The notes beneath the pieces are model-generated. The model saw only the letters and a list, made by a program, of their open reading frames with translations. It had not been told where the DNA came from and did not search any database. Of a stretch of DNA of 64,000 nucleotides, positions 49,054 to 60,719 are shown one piece after another. The first letter of the stretch is position 1. Each line of letters opens with the position of its first letter. The DNA comes from Gymnorhina tibicen (lineage: Eukaryota > Chordata > Aves > Passeriformes > Artamidae): assembly GCA_013399875.1 (NCBI GenBank), contig VXAZ01018004.1, positions 376,072 through 440,071 of the forward strand, in the 5' to 3' direction. Made by a program: the position numbers and the translations under genes.

Positions 49054-49564
49054 AGTCATGGTTTAGCCCCACCCAGCAATCAAGCCACACAGGCAGCAGG
49101 TGGAGGAAAGAATGTGAAGGTTAAAGGTAAGAAAACTCATGAGTTAAAAACAGTAAAATAATAATAATAATAATAATAATAAATGAAAAACCAAGAAAGA
49201 CAAATTATGCAAATGAAAAACGATTTTTCATTACCAACTGACCAATGCCCAGCCTGTTCCCAAGCACTGTTCCCCACCTTTCCTCTTAGTTTTTATGCTG
49301 AGCATGTCATATGGCATAGAATATCCTTTTGATCAAATGGAATCAGCTCTCCACCTGTGTCCCCTCCCTTCTCCTCATGCACTGGAAGTCCACTCACTGC
49401 CAGGGCAGGATGAGAAACTGAAAAGTGTAATTTAGTGTAAGCACTGCTCAGTAACAACTAAAACGTCAGTGTGTTGTCAAAACTGCTCTCATCCTAACTC
49501 TGAAACACAGCACTGTATTACCTGCTAGGAAGAAAATTGACTCAATCCTAGCTGAAACCAGGCA
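49054..49564 (-). mobile_element. ERVL-like LTR, degraded
   Basis: On the plus strand it starts CATGGTTTAGCCCCACCCAG, the reverse complement of a U5 end. It continues with 'AGAAAACTCATGAGTTAA', 'TTTATGCTGAGCATGTCATA', 'GGCATAGAATATCCTTTTGA', 'TAAGCACTGCTCAGTAACAA' and 'GAAGAAAATTGACTCAATCC', and ends 'AGCTGAAACCAGGCA'. These are the antisense landmarks of the LTR type at 1556-2142. A (TAA)n run has expanded inside it (49154-49193). AGGAA occurs just after the right end and a few bases before the left end, perhaps a displaced target duplication. Solo; no internal sequence. Confidence 0.86.
49154..49193. repeat. (TAA)n microsatellite inside the LTR
   Basis: About ten ATA/TAA trinucleotide units in the U5/R part of the minus-strand LTR. 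Confidence 0.95.
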
Positions 49565-52500
49565 AGGAAGAAAAGCAATCTTCCTTTTGTTTGTGTTGTT
49601 GTTATTATTTGGTTTGGTTTGGTTTGATTTTGCTTGGTGCTAGGCTCCAGCAGTGCCTTTAAGAAAGGCTATTTAAGCTGGAAGTTTGAAGTAGAAAAGC
49701 AAGATAAATTTTGGTGCTTTTCTCTGGCAGCACACTACAGGTGTTCATCACTAGCATTTCAATTGCACTTGTGGACAGACCTGTCCTTTTGCATATGAAA
49801 GAGCAGAGGAGGGAGAAGAGGCTACAACATTCAGATTTATGCACTTGAAGTGTAATTTTAAGACATCTCAGTTTCTGAGTCTCATACAATTTTTTCCAAG
49901 CTGATCAATTTCACTAAATGAAAAATCATGTATAATGTGATTTAAAGGGAAATAAGACATGAAGAGAACATCCCAGTGAGATAAGATATGAAGAGTATTT
50001 GAATGCTCTGAACAGCTGGCTATTGAATGCTCTGAACAGCTGGTTATGAAGAGTACAGTATAGGAGTCAATCCTGTTGTACCAAGGAGTGTTATATTGTA
50101 AGTTCAGTTATTGATGATCTTTTTTACTTTAGGCTTTAACTACATAGAAAAAAGTATCATGCTAGTGATATTCCCCAGGTAAAAATTAATTCTATGACAG
50201 GTAACCTTCATCAGTATCAGGATACTTAATAGCATTTTTTTCAAAACTCTAAAACCACCCAAAAATTTTAAACTTCTCCCTACACCCCTTCATATTCCTA
50301 TCACTTTGTGTTGTAAGTCCTTAGAGAAACTATGGTCTTATGTATGGTGCATTTCTAAGGGTTACCAATATGAATTATTTAAACTCCTTAGCCAGTAGCT
50401 GCCACAATTATGGCTTCATGCATATCCATGATTGCAGAGAACCTGTGCAGTCCTACTGTTGGAAGAGGGAACAAAATAGGAGAGGATGCACTTCAAAATG
50501 CTCACAGGGACTCAGGGATTGTGAATTCTTCCTTTAACTCTGCTGTCGAAGTCAACCTTTCAACCTCTCCTACATTTATTCCCAGTTTCTATTTTGTCTA
50601 CAAGGACTAAAGAGCAAAAGCTTGCCGGTACAACCTTTATGAAGTCTGCATATATAATGCCCTTAAACACATTTAACAATCATGCATCTGAAAACAAATT
50701 GTATATTATTATTATTATTGTTCCTTTTTATGACCACTAAAGCTATGAACTCCAAATATAACTGCTAAATGTATTCTGTAAATAATTGCAAAGTGTTTCT
50801 TTCTGGAATGTTAAATTTGCAGTGACAGGATCAGCGTGATCAAATACATGTTTAGGGCCAAAGATAGCCTTGTTTTCAAAACAAAACCAAAAAAGACCTT
50901 TTATCAAAGACTTCAGAACGCCCAGCTGAAATAAAGGGATAAAAGGGTGAAAGTGGACTTTGCTGGAAAGGTTAAGGAAATTCTAAAAGATATATTACTA
51001 TATCAAAGTATATCAAAGTAATATCATCAAAGTGTCTTTAGGAGGCTGACAAAAACTTCAATAAAAGAAGCAAAGTACCAAGCTTTCATACATAAATGAC
51101 TCAAGGTTTTAATTTTCTCCCTTTCAGGTCATTCCACTATTGGTCCTTTTCTGTTTGCCTGTTTTTCTGTTCCTGATTATTCTGGGAAATGGATTGTTCA
51201 CAGCACCAGGCCTTTTTTCAGTAGCGTCCTGCTTAGCTGGGTCTCTGCACAGACATACATTCTAGGTCTGACACTTATGGGTTCCTTCTCTAAGATATTC
51301 TTCATGTAATTATTTTCCTCCTCAGGAAAGAAAATAAATTTTTGCAATGAGGTTTTTAAAAATATGTATCTGGATTACTTTATTACAAATGTCTCTGTCA
51401 TGAACACAAATCATTTAAAATGATCATTTTTGTGGGCATGGATACCCTTGGACTAAAACAGAGTGCTTCTTAGCTCCACCCATATCAGTGTCTCAAGTGA
51501 TGGTAAGATTGTAACTTATAATCATTACGAATTCAGGCACCTCTATCAATCTAAAGAGAAATCATGTATTCAAAAATTCCTGGAGATATCAATTTCATCC
51601 TACCTATGTAAGTGTCCCCTGTCTCCCACAGAATATGGAGTGCTGTTCTGAAATATTTCTCTGTTCTAGTTTGTCTTGTTATAGTAAAAAAAAAAAAATT
51701 GTGATTTGTTTGTTTGGGGTATTTTTAAATTAGTAACAGTGCATCATTCAGCTTCTTTATTACTTTGAGTAGAATTCATCTGGGAATAAAGTTGAGAAAT
51801 TAATAACAGAACATTTCTATTTTTAGTCTCTGGAATTCTGCTACTCTCTATCGAATTTGCCCCACTAATCCAAAGCTGTGCTACCTAGAATATTTTCTAG
51901 TCTGATAAATATCACAAGCCATGGCTCCTGTGCTTCATCACACAGAAATATGTTTAAGAGATGCTGGGACAGAAGTGATTTCTGAAATTATGAATCACCT
52001 TCTGCTTTTGAAATTGCTTTCCATTTCTCATTTTTACCCTTCCTTTTCCCTTTAAATAATTTCTCTTTGCTATTTATGTCCTTCTATGATTTTAAATTGC
52101 TACAACATGTCTTTCTACCAGTCCTCATTTAGAAAAATTTGGGAATCATCTCTTGATCACCTCAAATTATTAAATTTTTTTTCTAGTTTGTTAGTAACCT
52201 TGTCTCTCAAGAAATGTATGTGCTCTCAAAGGACCAGAGAAAGTCCTTTAGGAGATGTCTTCATGATTTTATCATGGTAGCTTCCAAAAAGGAATATGTA
52301 CTTACAAAGCAAATGTTCTAATTCTGTAAGATATCAGTCACAAGTGTGAAACCTTGAAGAAATTATTAACAATTGTAGTCTTTTTAGGAAAAAAAAAGGA
52401 CTTAGGCACCTTTATTAATTGATAAACCAATTAGTTATCTACCTGAGTTTCTTCCAAGAGAAGTAACTTACAAACACAGTTTTTAATTTTTTTCTTTTTT

Positions 52501-53058
52501 TTCTGGAATTATTTGAATGTTAACAGAAACTGAAACTACCTAAGCTTTCACACACAAATGTCAAGGTTTTAGAAATATTTCACTTCTAAACACATACAAA
52601 AAAATTTAAAACTAGGATAGAACAGACAAACTCCTTTTCTTTTATGGTCAGATAATAGTTCCATATTGAAATTCCTAAATAGACCTATAGTATTTCCTAT
52701 AGTACTTCCTAATAGTATTTCTGGTGTGTCTGTGATTCCAGTATAGAGATACAAGAATATTACTGTTTAATTTATACCAAGGTCCCATTTTACTATGTTC
52801 CATAATATCACTGTTTTTATTTATTACATACTTAGATAATCTTCAAGTTGTTTCTGTTTTTCCTTAGTTTTCATAACAGTATGTCTAGCCTGAACAGAAG
52901 TTGCTGTTATACAGACTTCAGATACATTTGAAAATTTATATTCCAAATAATTGCTCAAGTAGCATTGTTTTCATCCTAAGGTTTTTTAGCATTTTATTCC
53001 CCAAACTAAAAATTTTAGTTCAAAACCATAACTTTTCTAAGTGCATTTTCTCTCACAG
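49565..53058. other. AT-rich non-coding sequence
   Basis: No gene is recognised. Contains the short duplication at 49999-50046 and an ATT run at 50706-50720. Short frames at 50340-50610 and 52086-52280 have no domain. Confidence 0.5.
49999..50046. repeat. 24-bp tandem duplication
   Basis: TTGAATGCTCTGAACAGCTG plus GCTA (49999-50022) is repeated at 50023-50046 with one change. Copies of 'TATGAAGAGTA' flank the pair on both sides (near 49987 and 50046). Confidence 0.9.
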
Positions 53059-53635
53059 TGTTGTGGTTTAACCCCAGCCAGCAACTAAACCTCATACAGA
53101 TTCTCATTCTGTAGCAGTGAGATGCGGACAGAGGCAGAAGAACAGAAATGAGAAAACTTACAGGTTGAGATAAAGACAATTTAATAGTGACTTCAAAGCA
53201 GAAGTCATGCTCACAAGTAAAGCAAAACCTGGAATTCATTTGACACTTCTAACTGCCAGGCAGGCGTTCAGCCATTCCCAGGAAAGATGGGTCCTATCAC
53301 GTGGAATGTTGATTTCACAAAACATTGCTCCAAACCTCCGCTTAGTCCTCTTTCCAGCTTTATGTGCTGCCCATGATATCACAAGGTGTTGGATATCTCT
53401 TGAATCTGTTGGGAGCATCCATCCCAGCTGTGTCCTCTCCCAGCTCCTTATGCACCCCAGCCTGCTCACTGGTGGGGTGGGGGGAGAGGCACTGAAGACC
53501 TTGGCTCTGTGTAAGCTCTGCTCAGCAATAGGTAAAAAAAATCCCTGTGTTATCAACACTGTTTACAGCACAAATCTAAAACAGCTGTACTAGCTACTGT
53601 GAAGAAAATTGACTATCCCAGAGGAAACCAGCACA
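53059..53635 (-). mobile_element. Near-complete ERVL-like solo LTR
   Basis: On the plus strand it runs from TGTTGTGGTTTAACCCCAGC (53059) to 'GGAAACCAGCACA' (53635), 577 bp, the full antisense order of the avian ERVL-type LTR. 'GGTTGAGATAAAGACAATTT' (polyadenylation region), 'GGAATTCATTTGACACTTCT', 'CAGGCGTTCAGCCATTCCCA', 'CCAGCTTTATGTGCTG' (TATA region), 'TGCTCAGCAATAGG' and 'CCCTGTGTTATCAACACTGT' all appear. TG and CA termini are kept, but flanking bases (CACAG left, TTCAA right) do not match, so no target duplication is visible. The 128- and 107-codon frames in it are not genes. Confidence 0.92.
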
Positions 53636-56600
53636 TTCAAGTAGGCAAGGGCTATCAGTTTCTGTATAATAAAAAAGCTTTAGTTTATCTACTCCTTTTC
53701 AAAGGGATAATTATTTACTATTAAATCCCACTTTTAAATGGTTAATTTTGCATAATAACTGCTCTGTTGTAGATGAAAAATTATCTGTCTCTCATTTCTT
53801 TCCCATCAATGAAGTTATTTGTTTTCTGTATTGTCTTTCCATCTCCTTTCTTCTTCTCATTCTCACATTGTGAATTCGACACTTCCAGTCAGTGTTACTA
53901 TTACTTTTTTCCCCCCTATAATATATTTGCTTTGCATACAGATCTGAAAGAACATTATACCTTTCAGCAGAATAAGTATACATACTTTGACTTCCAGAAT
54001 TCCTTTGGATGCTTTTGAAAAGGACTCAGGGTCATGCCATGTAATCATAGCGTGAGACCGTAATTGACCAGGGTAGTTCAGCATGTTATGCTAATGTTGT
54101 ATTTTTTATGTTACCTATGTTCTAAATTAGACATAATTGGACCAAATAATAATAAATAAATTAGACATATTGGACCAAATAGTCTCTCAACTTTTTTCTG
54201 TCCATACTGGTTTTCAATCACACTGATTGTAAATTCCCACCAACTCCAGCAAGGTTTTCATTTTTTTAATCTCCTTGTGCTAAAACAAGTTAGACAATAG
54301 TTATGTTACTACCTTTAGATGACTGTTAGAATAAGTTAAGACTAGTTCAGGCGGTGGAAACCTTAGACAAGTGATAAGACCCTCAACAGTGAGTACAACA
54401 GAAACTCTGTGGTCTTTACTAGCAATGACAAAAGCTTATTTACTGGTCCAAATGGTCCTAATACAGGCATTGGTCCAGAACTAGAAATACCTTAGTGTTG
54501 GCTAAAGATTTAACACACCTACTTCTTAACCTTAACTTCTGAAAATTTAGCTTTATAAACACAACAAAATTATTCAGGAATATATATGGAAAATTCTGGA
54601 AATAAATATAATGACTGAATACTTTTATTACCTTTATGTACCTATATTAACTAAATACTTGCTTTTTGCAAAATTTGGAATTGGCTCTTCTGTTTTTGTT
54701 TTAGTATTAAGCAGTAATAATTCTCTAGAATTGCCTGTAGATCAAAATCTACTATTAGATGTAGTGTTGAGATAAATTACTTTTATTTTAGCCCTACTGT
54801 GGGCTTTTCTCAGAAAGGATAATATCCTTATCAGTTGAATGTCTACACTCCTACTGAGCAGGGTGGTGGGTGGATTTAAGAGAGAATGTGTGCAGAAAAG
54901 TAGAAGAGGCGAATCCCTAAGGGCAACATGGCTGGGAAAACTAATTGTTACACAGGATCTGTGGTATTCAGTTATGTTTACAATATACAATACATAAAAA
55001 TTACTACTTCAGCCAGTGAACCAACTAGCTAAGAGAAACTGCCAATATCTATTTTAAAAGCTGTTAAGCAAGCCATAGCTATTTGATCACTACTGCAATG
55101 ATTTAGTTTTGCACATCACCTGCTGTCAAAACTAACTGGTTTGCTGTTTATTGACAAAATCTATTGACAAAGAGCAGTTCATAAGTTAACAACAGCTAAG
55201 AAATCTTCACTATTGTATTCCAAACAAGAATTCCAGAAGTCTAAAATTAGATCCCTAAAACTATCTATTATTAAGTGATCTGATTTATAAAAACACTTCC
55301 TCAACCATCAGATATCAGTAGAGTTCAAAGAGAGCTCTGTTAACTAAGAACAGGATTCTGCCTATTCATACATAATTTAGTTTAAATGTATTCCCTTCAG
55401 CAAATACAAATTTCCATTTTTCCATGCTGTATATTGGAAATATTTTGTGATCTTATCTCCAAGGGTGCTAGTGGCTGCCAATCTAATGGTGTATTTCATC
55501 CCTATAATAACTCAAAGTGGGATTGGTGTGGTTTGCTTTGGTTTCTAATATGGCTGCCATGATCTTTTTGCTTGCTTGCGTGTTAGTACTAAATACCATC
55601 TTGCCTTTCATTTGCATAAATCTACCAGATGTACTATATCAGCTCAGACATTTTAGAATATAATGAAGCACGCTAGATTAATTATGAGGAAACTTTCTTG
55701 TCGTCTATTGCCAAGTTTTGGCCAATAGGATTGACACTAAGAAGGGTAGCATTGCTGCAGGGAGTTTCCAAGGCTAAAACACCCTCTTTCTTGTTCATTA
55801 AGGTTCTGAGTTGTTTTTCCCTTTTCCTTCATGATAATTATATCTATATACCACAGAAACCCTTTTTGGAGTGTGTTTGCTCTCCCTGATTGGATTCAAA
55901 TGAAAAGCTGCCTTTCTCTGTGGGCTGATTTCTTTTTCCCGTCTAATCAGAAGCATGGCCTGAATCCTAATTACAAGTTAGGGACTTAATGAATGAACTT
56001 TGAGAATATTAATTTAATGCTTGAAACACCAGCAAATAGAGTGAATGTTTTATTTAGGACTTGCTTCATGAAGTCTCCTTTTAGCAGCATTAGAATTTAA
56101 GGTTTAAAATGAGAATGTGATGAAAAATAACATTTATTCCTCAATGAGAGGAAATTAGCAAAGACTTATAAAAATGAGGAGGTGAGTTAAAAGAGGGGAA
56201 AAAAGGAAGGTAGCTGTAATTAAACAGGGATTTTAAAATTAATGATCTCACACATTTTAAATCATTTTTACTTACAGTAAAACCAAAGCCTCAAGAATAT
56301 GTATTAATGTTAATTTTTCAGGCAAAATTCATTACTCAAGTGCATCCGGGTTCATGTTTGTTAAACAGTCAACTTATACCTGCAGTCTTAGTTTCTGGTG
56401 AAAATTGGGTTTTCTGCTAGAGCACTGAATTACCTGAAAAAGCTGGTGCTTTTGAGCACCTTCTGAAGGAAATTCCATGTGTTCCTCTAGCTTGAGTGTA
56501 GATCTTGAGTGAATACTCCCTCTAGGGGCATTCAAAAGCTTTCACAAGGCTAAGGGCATTAATTGGTCATATTAATAGCTGAGATATTAAGGACGAGTGG

Positions 56601-56901
56601 TTTTCTCAGCACCTAGGAGAAAAGGCTCAATCTCCAGAAAGCTTCTTTGCCAACAGGAATTTTCCTATGCTGTCATTCAACACCAAGTCTGTAAGCACAG
56701 GCCTTTTAGTCAAAATTTAATTTACTGCCCTTCTCACAGAAATGATTTTGCTTCATTTCTTTAATGGGATCCCAAAGAAAAACCTTAGTTTACCTAAGTA
56801 AACAAAGTTTGAAATATTTTGATACAGCTCCCTTATCATTCTGCCCATTCTTTTAAACATTGTATAGGAGCTTCATTCACCTTTTGGTTTTTTCAATGGA
56901 T
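53636..56901. other. AT-rich non-coding sequence; possible conserved non-coding block
   Basis: No gene is recognised. The part at 55500-56060 is unusual in having dense homeodomain-type TAATTA/ATTAAT cores, an octamer-like ATTTGCATAAAT (55610-55621) and CCAAT boxes. That would suit an enhancer, but the motif density is also easy to reach in AT-rich DNA. Confidence 0.4.
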
Positions 56902-57119
56902 TTTTAAGAGCAGGGCAAGAATTGTTTTTTTTTAAAGTGGTAGATTAAAAAGGAAAAATAAGAGATGAAATGTGGTGCATCAGGACTGGGCTACCACGAC
57001 CTTTAGAGTTTTTTAAGAGCAGGGCAAGAATTGTTTTTTTTTAAAGTGGTAGATTAAAAAGGAAAAATAAGAGATGAAATGTGGTGCATCAGGACTGGGC
57101 TACCACGACCTTTAGAGTT
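56902..57119. repeat. Perfect tandem duplication, 109-bp unit
   Basis: The unit around TTTAAGAGCAGGGCAAGAA, including a 9-T run, 'GGAAAAATAAGAGATGAAAT' and 'GGACTGGGCTACCACGACC', occurs twice in direct succession (offset 109 bp; AGAGCAGGGC at 56908 and 57017). I find no difference between the copies, even in the T run. It is either a very recent duplication or an assembly error. Confidence 0.95.
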
Positions 57120-57310
57120 TGAGCAAACACCAATGGGATTAGCTGCTAGATATTAGACAAGTTTTCCAAATGCTCTTCATTAAGCATCCTCAGCAACTGA
57201 ACCTGTTTTTCTCTTGAACAACTTCATGATCATCATACAAACATCTGTATTTTCTCTTTGTTTTCAATTATTGGTATGTTAGGTTTTCTGTTCTGTTTTT
57301 CTTTGGGGTA
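57120..57310. other. Short unassigned spacer
   Basis: AT-rich, with no recognised content. Confidence 0.5.
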
Positions 57311-57499
57311 GTTTTGTTTTGTTTTGGTTTTGGTTTTNNNNNNNNNNNNNNNNNNNNNNNNNNNNNNNNNNNNNNNNNNNNNNNNNNNNNNNNNNNNNNN
57401 NNNNNNNNNNNNNNNNNNNNNNNNNNNNNNNNNNNTTTTTTGTTTTTTGTTTTTTTTTGGTTTTTTTTTTTGTTTTTTTTTTTTTTTTTTTTTTTTTTT
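57311..57499. repeat. T/G-rich low-complexity tract with assembly gap
   Basis: GTTTT-type units (57311-57337), then 98 undetermined bases (57338-57435), then T runs with scattered G ending in more than twenty T (to 57499). The gap is probably due to this simple sequence. All reading frames across it are artefacts. Confidence 0.95.
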
Positions 57500-59842
57500 A
57501 AGGAAAATTATCATAATGTGGCCCATAGTAAAGAGAAGAGACAGTTTCTTTGTACCTAGTCAAGGCACAAGGACCAAGCAAGGTCTATGTGTAATGATTT
57601 CAAAAAGTTGAACTATATGAATCTTTACCCTGGAAAAGTTAGGAAATCAAATATGTTTATTACTACAGAACTCAAATGCAGTCGTTGGTCAGTGGGTGTT
57701 AGCATAGCCCAAAATTGCAGTTCTTTTCTACAGAGAAACCTCAGTCCCCTCTGTTCCATTTAATTAATGCTGATCCATCTTCTATAGAAGAACAGGCAGG
57801 ATTTTTCTTCTTTAAAGGCTTTACTTTTAAATTTCATTCTATGGGCAAAAGGAAGAAAATAATAAAACCCATAAAATTGTCAATAATTATTCAAATATAT
57901 GAAAATGTAAACATTCCTCCAGCTATGCCTTTGCAGTCCCACTGTAGAGTTTCACCCTTGAGTGGATTAACTAAAACCATTGAGTTAGATTTCTATTGAA
58001 GTTTTTCATACATTTCTGTCTTCTTTCCAATACAATTGTCCCATCTCTCTGAACACATTTAAACCCATCACACTGTTATCAGTGACAAAGATGCCTTTGA
58101 CCTTCTAACCAAATCAGGCAGCTTTCCAGATACGCTGAATGCTGCCCTTCAACTTGAGTCCATATATTTACAGCACTTACTGCAGATGGGCACTTTAAAT
58201 ACAACTATGACTCAATTTGTTTTACCTGTATCCATCTGCATTTAATCTGTCCCACTGTCTTGAGCAATCATGTATATCTCTTTCTTTCAGGTGACACTGA
58301 ATCTCTCTCTGCTAGTTTAAAATTTTTTTTCACTTTCTGGTTCTATAAGAAGCACTCTTTGGTTTTGTATCCTCACTAGAAAATAATAGACACACTCTAA
58401 AGTCAATGGACCCTCCAAAATTGTTTCTTATTACACAAAATTGAAAATAATTTTTTATTACAATTGATTTAAATTGGAACACTATTCATGGTTATGCAAG
58501 TTAGGGGAATGAAAATATAGGTTCAGTTAACAAATAGCTAATATGGGCCTTTTGAAAAGTGTTATGACTTGAAGCATCCACAGGTTCTTCTATAAAACAG
58601 CTGTTGAGAAAACTAACCATAAAACTATCAGTGTTTACAAGATTTTTATTATACAAACCTAATGGTTCCCATGGTTTTAATGCACTGCAAAATAGTCTTT
58701 CCTCTTCCTTATGAACACAAAGCACATCTCCCTAAAGGGACTTGTCTTCCTACAAGCTATCAATGCAATCAAAACTAGTGATGCATTTTATTACATTACT
58801 GCCTCTTGAAGAAACATGTTTTTATTGTAATATTTCATAAAGATTTCCTGCAGGCAATGTAAAAAATAACTATCTAATAAAATTTAGTAGTGTGTTCTTG
58901 CAAACCTGATTAAAAAAATGTATAGTAGGCTAGCAAATATATATATATATATTAAACTTATCACTAAAAATTAATATCTTAGGCCTCTACTACTGACCTT
59001 CTACCATCCTGCTTTTACCATGTGCATCTCTCACATTCTCACCGGAAAAATATGTGCATGAATTTCTTGATGAAAGTTGTAAAAAAGAGCTTCAAAATCT
59101 AAAATAAGCTTGGCAAGTCTGCTGTAATGCATATATAAAATACATGGACCTATATCTATACATATAAACACTGTATCAATTTAAAAATGCATTAATGTAT
59201 AATTAACAACATTAGAAAATTTGGTGATGAAAATCACTATGAAAAAAGCTAAAACTTTTAAAGCATAGAAGATTATTTTTAAGAACAAAAAACAATGGGA
59301 ATATTAACACAGGTTTATTTTAGCCTACTAAGATTTATCTCCCTTTGTGGTATCTAATCTCAATAGAAATAAAAGATTACTCTAGAAGACCATTAAGAAC
59401 AGGAAACCACTTCAGTACATCTGATGTTAGGTATACCTTGGCAAATAGCAACACTGTTTGGTCCTACAAGTACAAGTAGATTTGTGCAGCAAAACAGTTA
59501 GTGCTGAGGACCTGGTATTCACAGTATGCACATTTATATAGTTTTTATTTCGCATTATCTCTACCCTGGCCTTGGGGCTTTTTGCCTCCTAGCAGTTGGA
59601 GGGTATTAAGCACAATTCCAGAGTTCGTCTTTCAGTTTAGTTTAATCTGAAACACATCCAGTCTGCATGTTCTCAGGGTGATTCACAAAGTGCTACAAGG
59701 GGGTAAAATCAGAACATTCATTTCAAAAGCAACCTCCTAATTATTAGGAAAACATTGATGTAGATGCATTCTGAATTTCTTAAAAGTGGAATTTTGGTTC
59801 AATAGCTAAAGGAGTAGTTTAATAACATAATGTATAGGATGG
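57500..59842. other. AT-rich non-coding sequence
   Basis: No gene is recognised. It includes an (AT)n run at 58936-58952. No processed pseudogene is recognisable beside the T tract. Confidence 0.5.
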
Positions 59843-60719
59843 ACTATTGGGTTTGCATGGCAAAGCTTTGGTACCAGTGGGACTACAGAGGCAGATTCTG
59901 TGAGGAGCTGCCAGAAGCTTCCCTTGTGTGTGACAGAGCCAATGCCAGCCGGCTCCAAGACAGATCTGCCACAGGCCAAGGCTGAGCCCATCAATGCCAG
60001 TGGCAGCACCTCTGGGATAACAGATTTGAGAAGAGGAAAGGAAAGACATCAACCTTCTGTGGAACAACAGTGGGAGGAGTAAGAACATGTGAGAGAAGCA
60101 GCCCTGTAGACACCAAGGTCAGTGTAGGAAGAGGGGGAGTAGGTGCTCCAGACACCAGAGGAGAGATCCCCTAAAGCCACTGGAGGGGCCCATGCCAGAG
60201 CAAGCGGATGACCAAAGGAGGCTGTGACCTCTTGGGAGGCCTGTGCTGGAGCAGTCTCCTGGCATGTCCTGTGGCCCCATGGAGAGAGGAGCCCACACTG
60301 AAGCAGGTTTGCTGGCATCATCTGTGATCCTATGGGGGACCCAGTCTGTTCTTGAAGGGCTGCACCCATGGAAGGAGCCATGCTGGAGCAGTTCTTGAAG
60401 AACTCCTGCCTGGGGGAAGGACTCATGTTGGACAGGGTTGTTGAGGACTATCTCCTGTTGGGGTGACCCCACACTGCAGAGGGGAAGAGTATGAGTAGGG
60501 ATTCATTACTGACTTGATTGATAATAAATTAAATTCTTTTCCCCCCAAGCTGAGTATGTATTGCCCTTGATAATAACTGATGAATGATCTGTTCCTTCCT
60601 ACCCTTATATTGACCCACATGCCTTTTGTTATGGTTTTCCTTCCCTGCCCACTTGAGGAGTTGAGTGATGGAGTGGCCTTGATAGGCACCTGGAATCCAG
60701 CCAGCATCAACCCACCATA
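59843..60719 (+). mobile_element. Long tandem-module LTR, near-complete
   Basis: About 880 bp. The U3 start reads 'TTGGGTTTGCATGGCAAAGC', then 'GAGGAGCTGCCAGAAGCTTC', 'GCCAGCCGGCTCCAAGACAG', 'GCAGCACCTCTGGGATAACA', 'AGAACATGTGAGAGAAGCAG' and 'GACACCAAGGTCAGTGTAGG'. Imperfect GC-rich modules of the 'CCATGCTGGAGCAGTTCTTG' kind follow (about 60170-60480), then 'TAATAAATTAAATTC' (60522-60536), and a U5 ending 'AATCCAGCCAGCATCAACCCA'. It is the most complete copy of this LTR type in the window and serves as a key to those at 15.6, 20.8 and 40.5 kb. Part of the region before U5 is shortened. No target duplication is clear. Antisense frames of 117 and 125 codons are module artefacts. Confidence 0.9.

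Noticed and set aside
57233..57611. Several frames across the T-rich tract
   Set aside because: They run through undetermined bases and homopolymer sequence.
57436..57700. Processed pseudogene on the minus strand with the T tract as poly(A) tail
   Set aside because: The adjacent sequence has no polyadenylation signal in the expected place, no coding similarity and no visible target duplication.
60049..60472. 117- and 125-codon minus-strand frames
   Set aside because: Antisense to the LTR at 59843-60719; they arise from module sequence.
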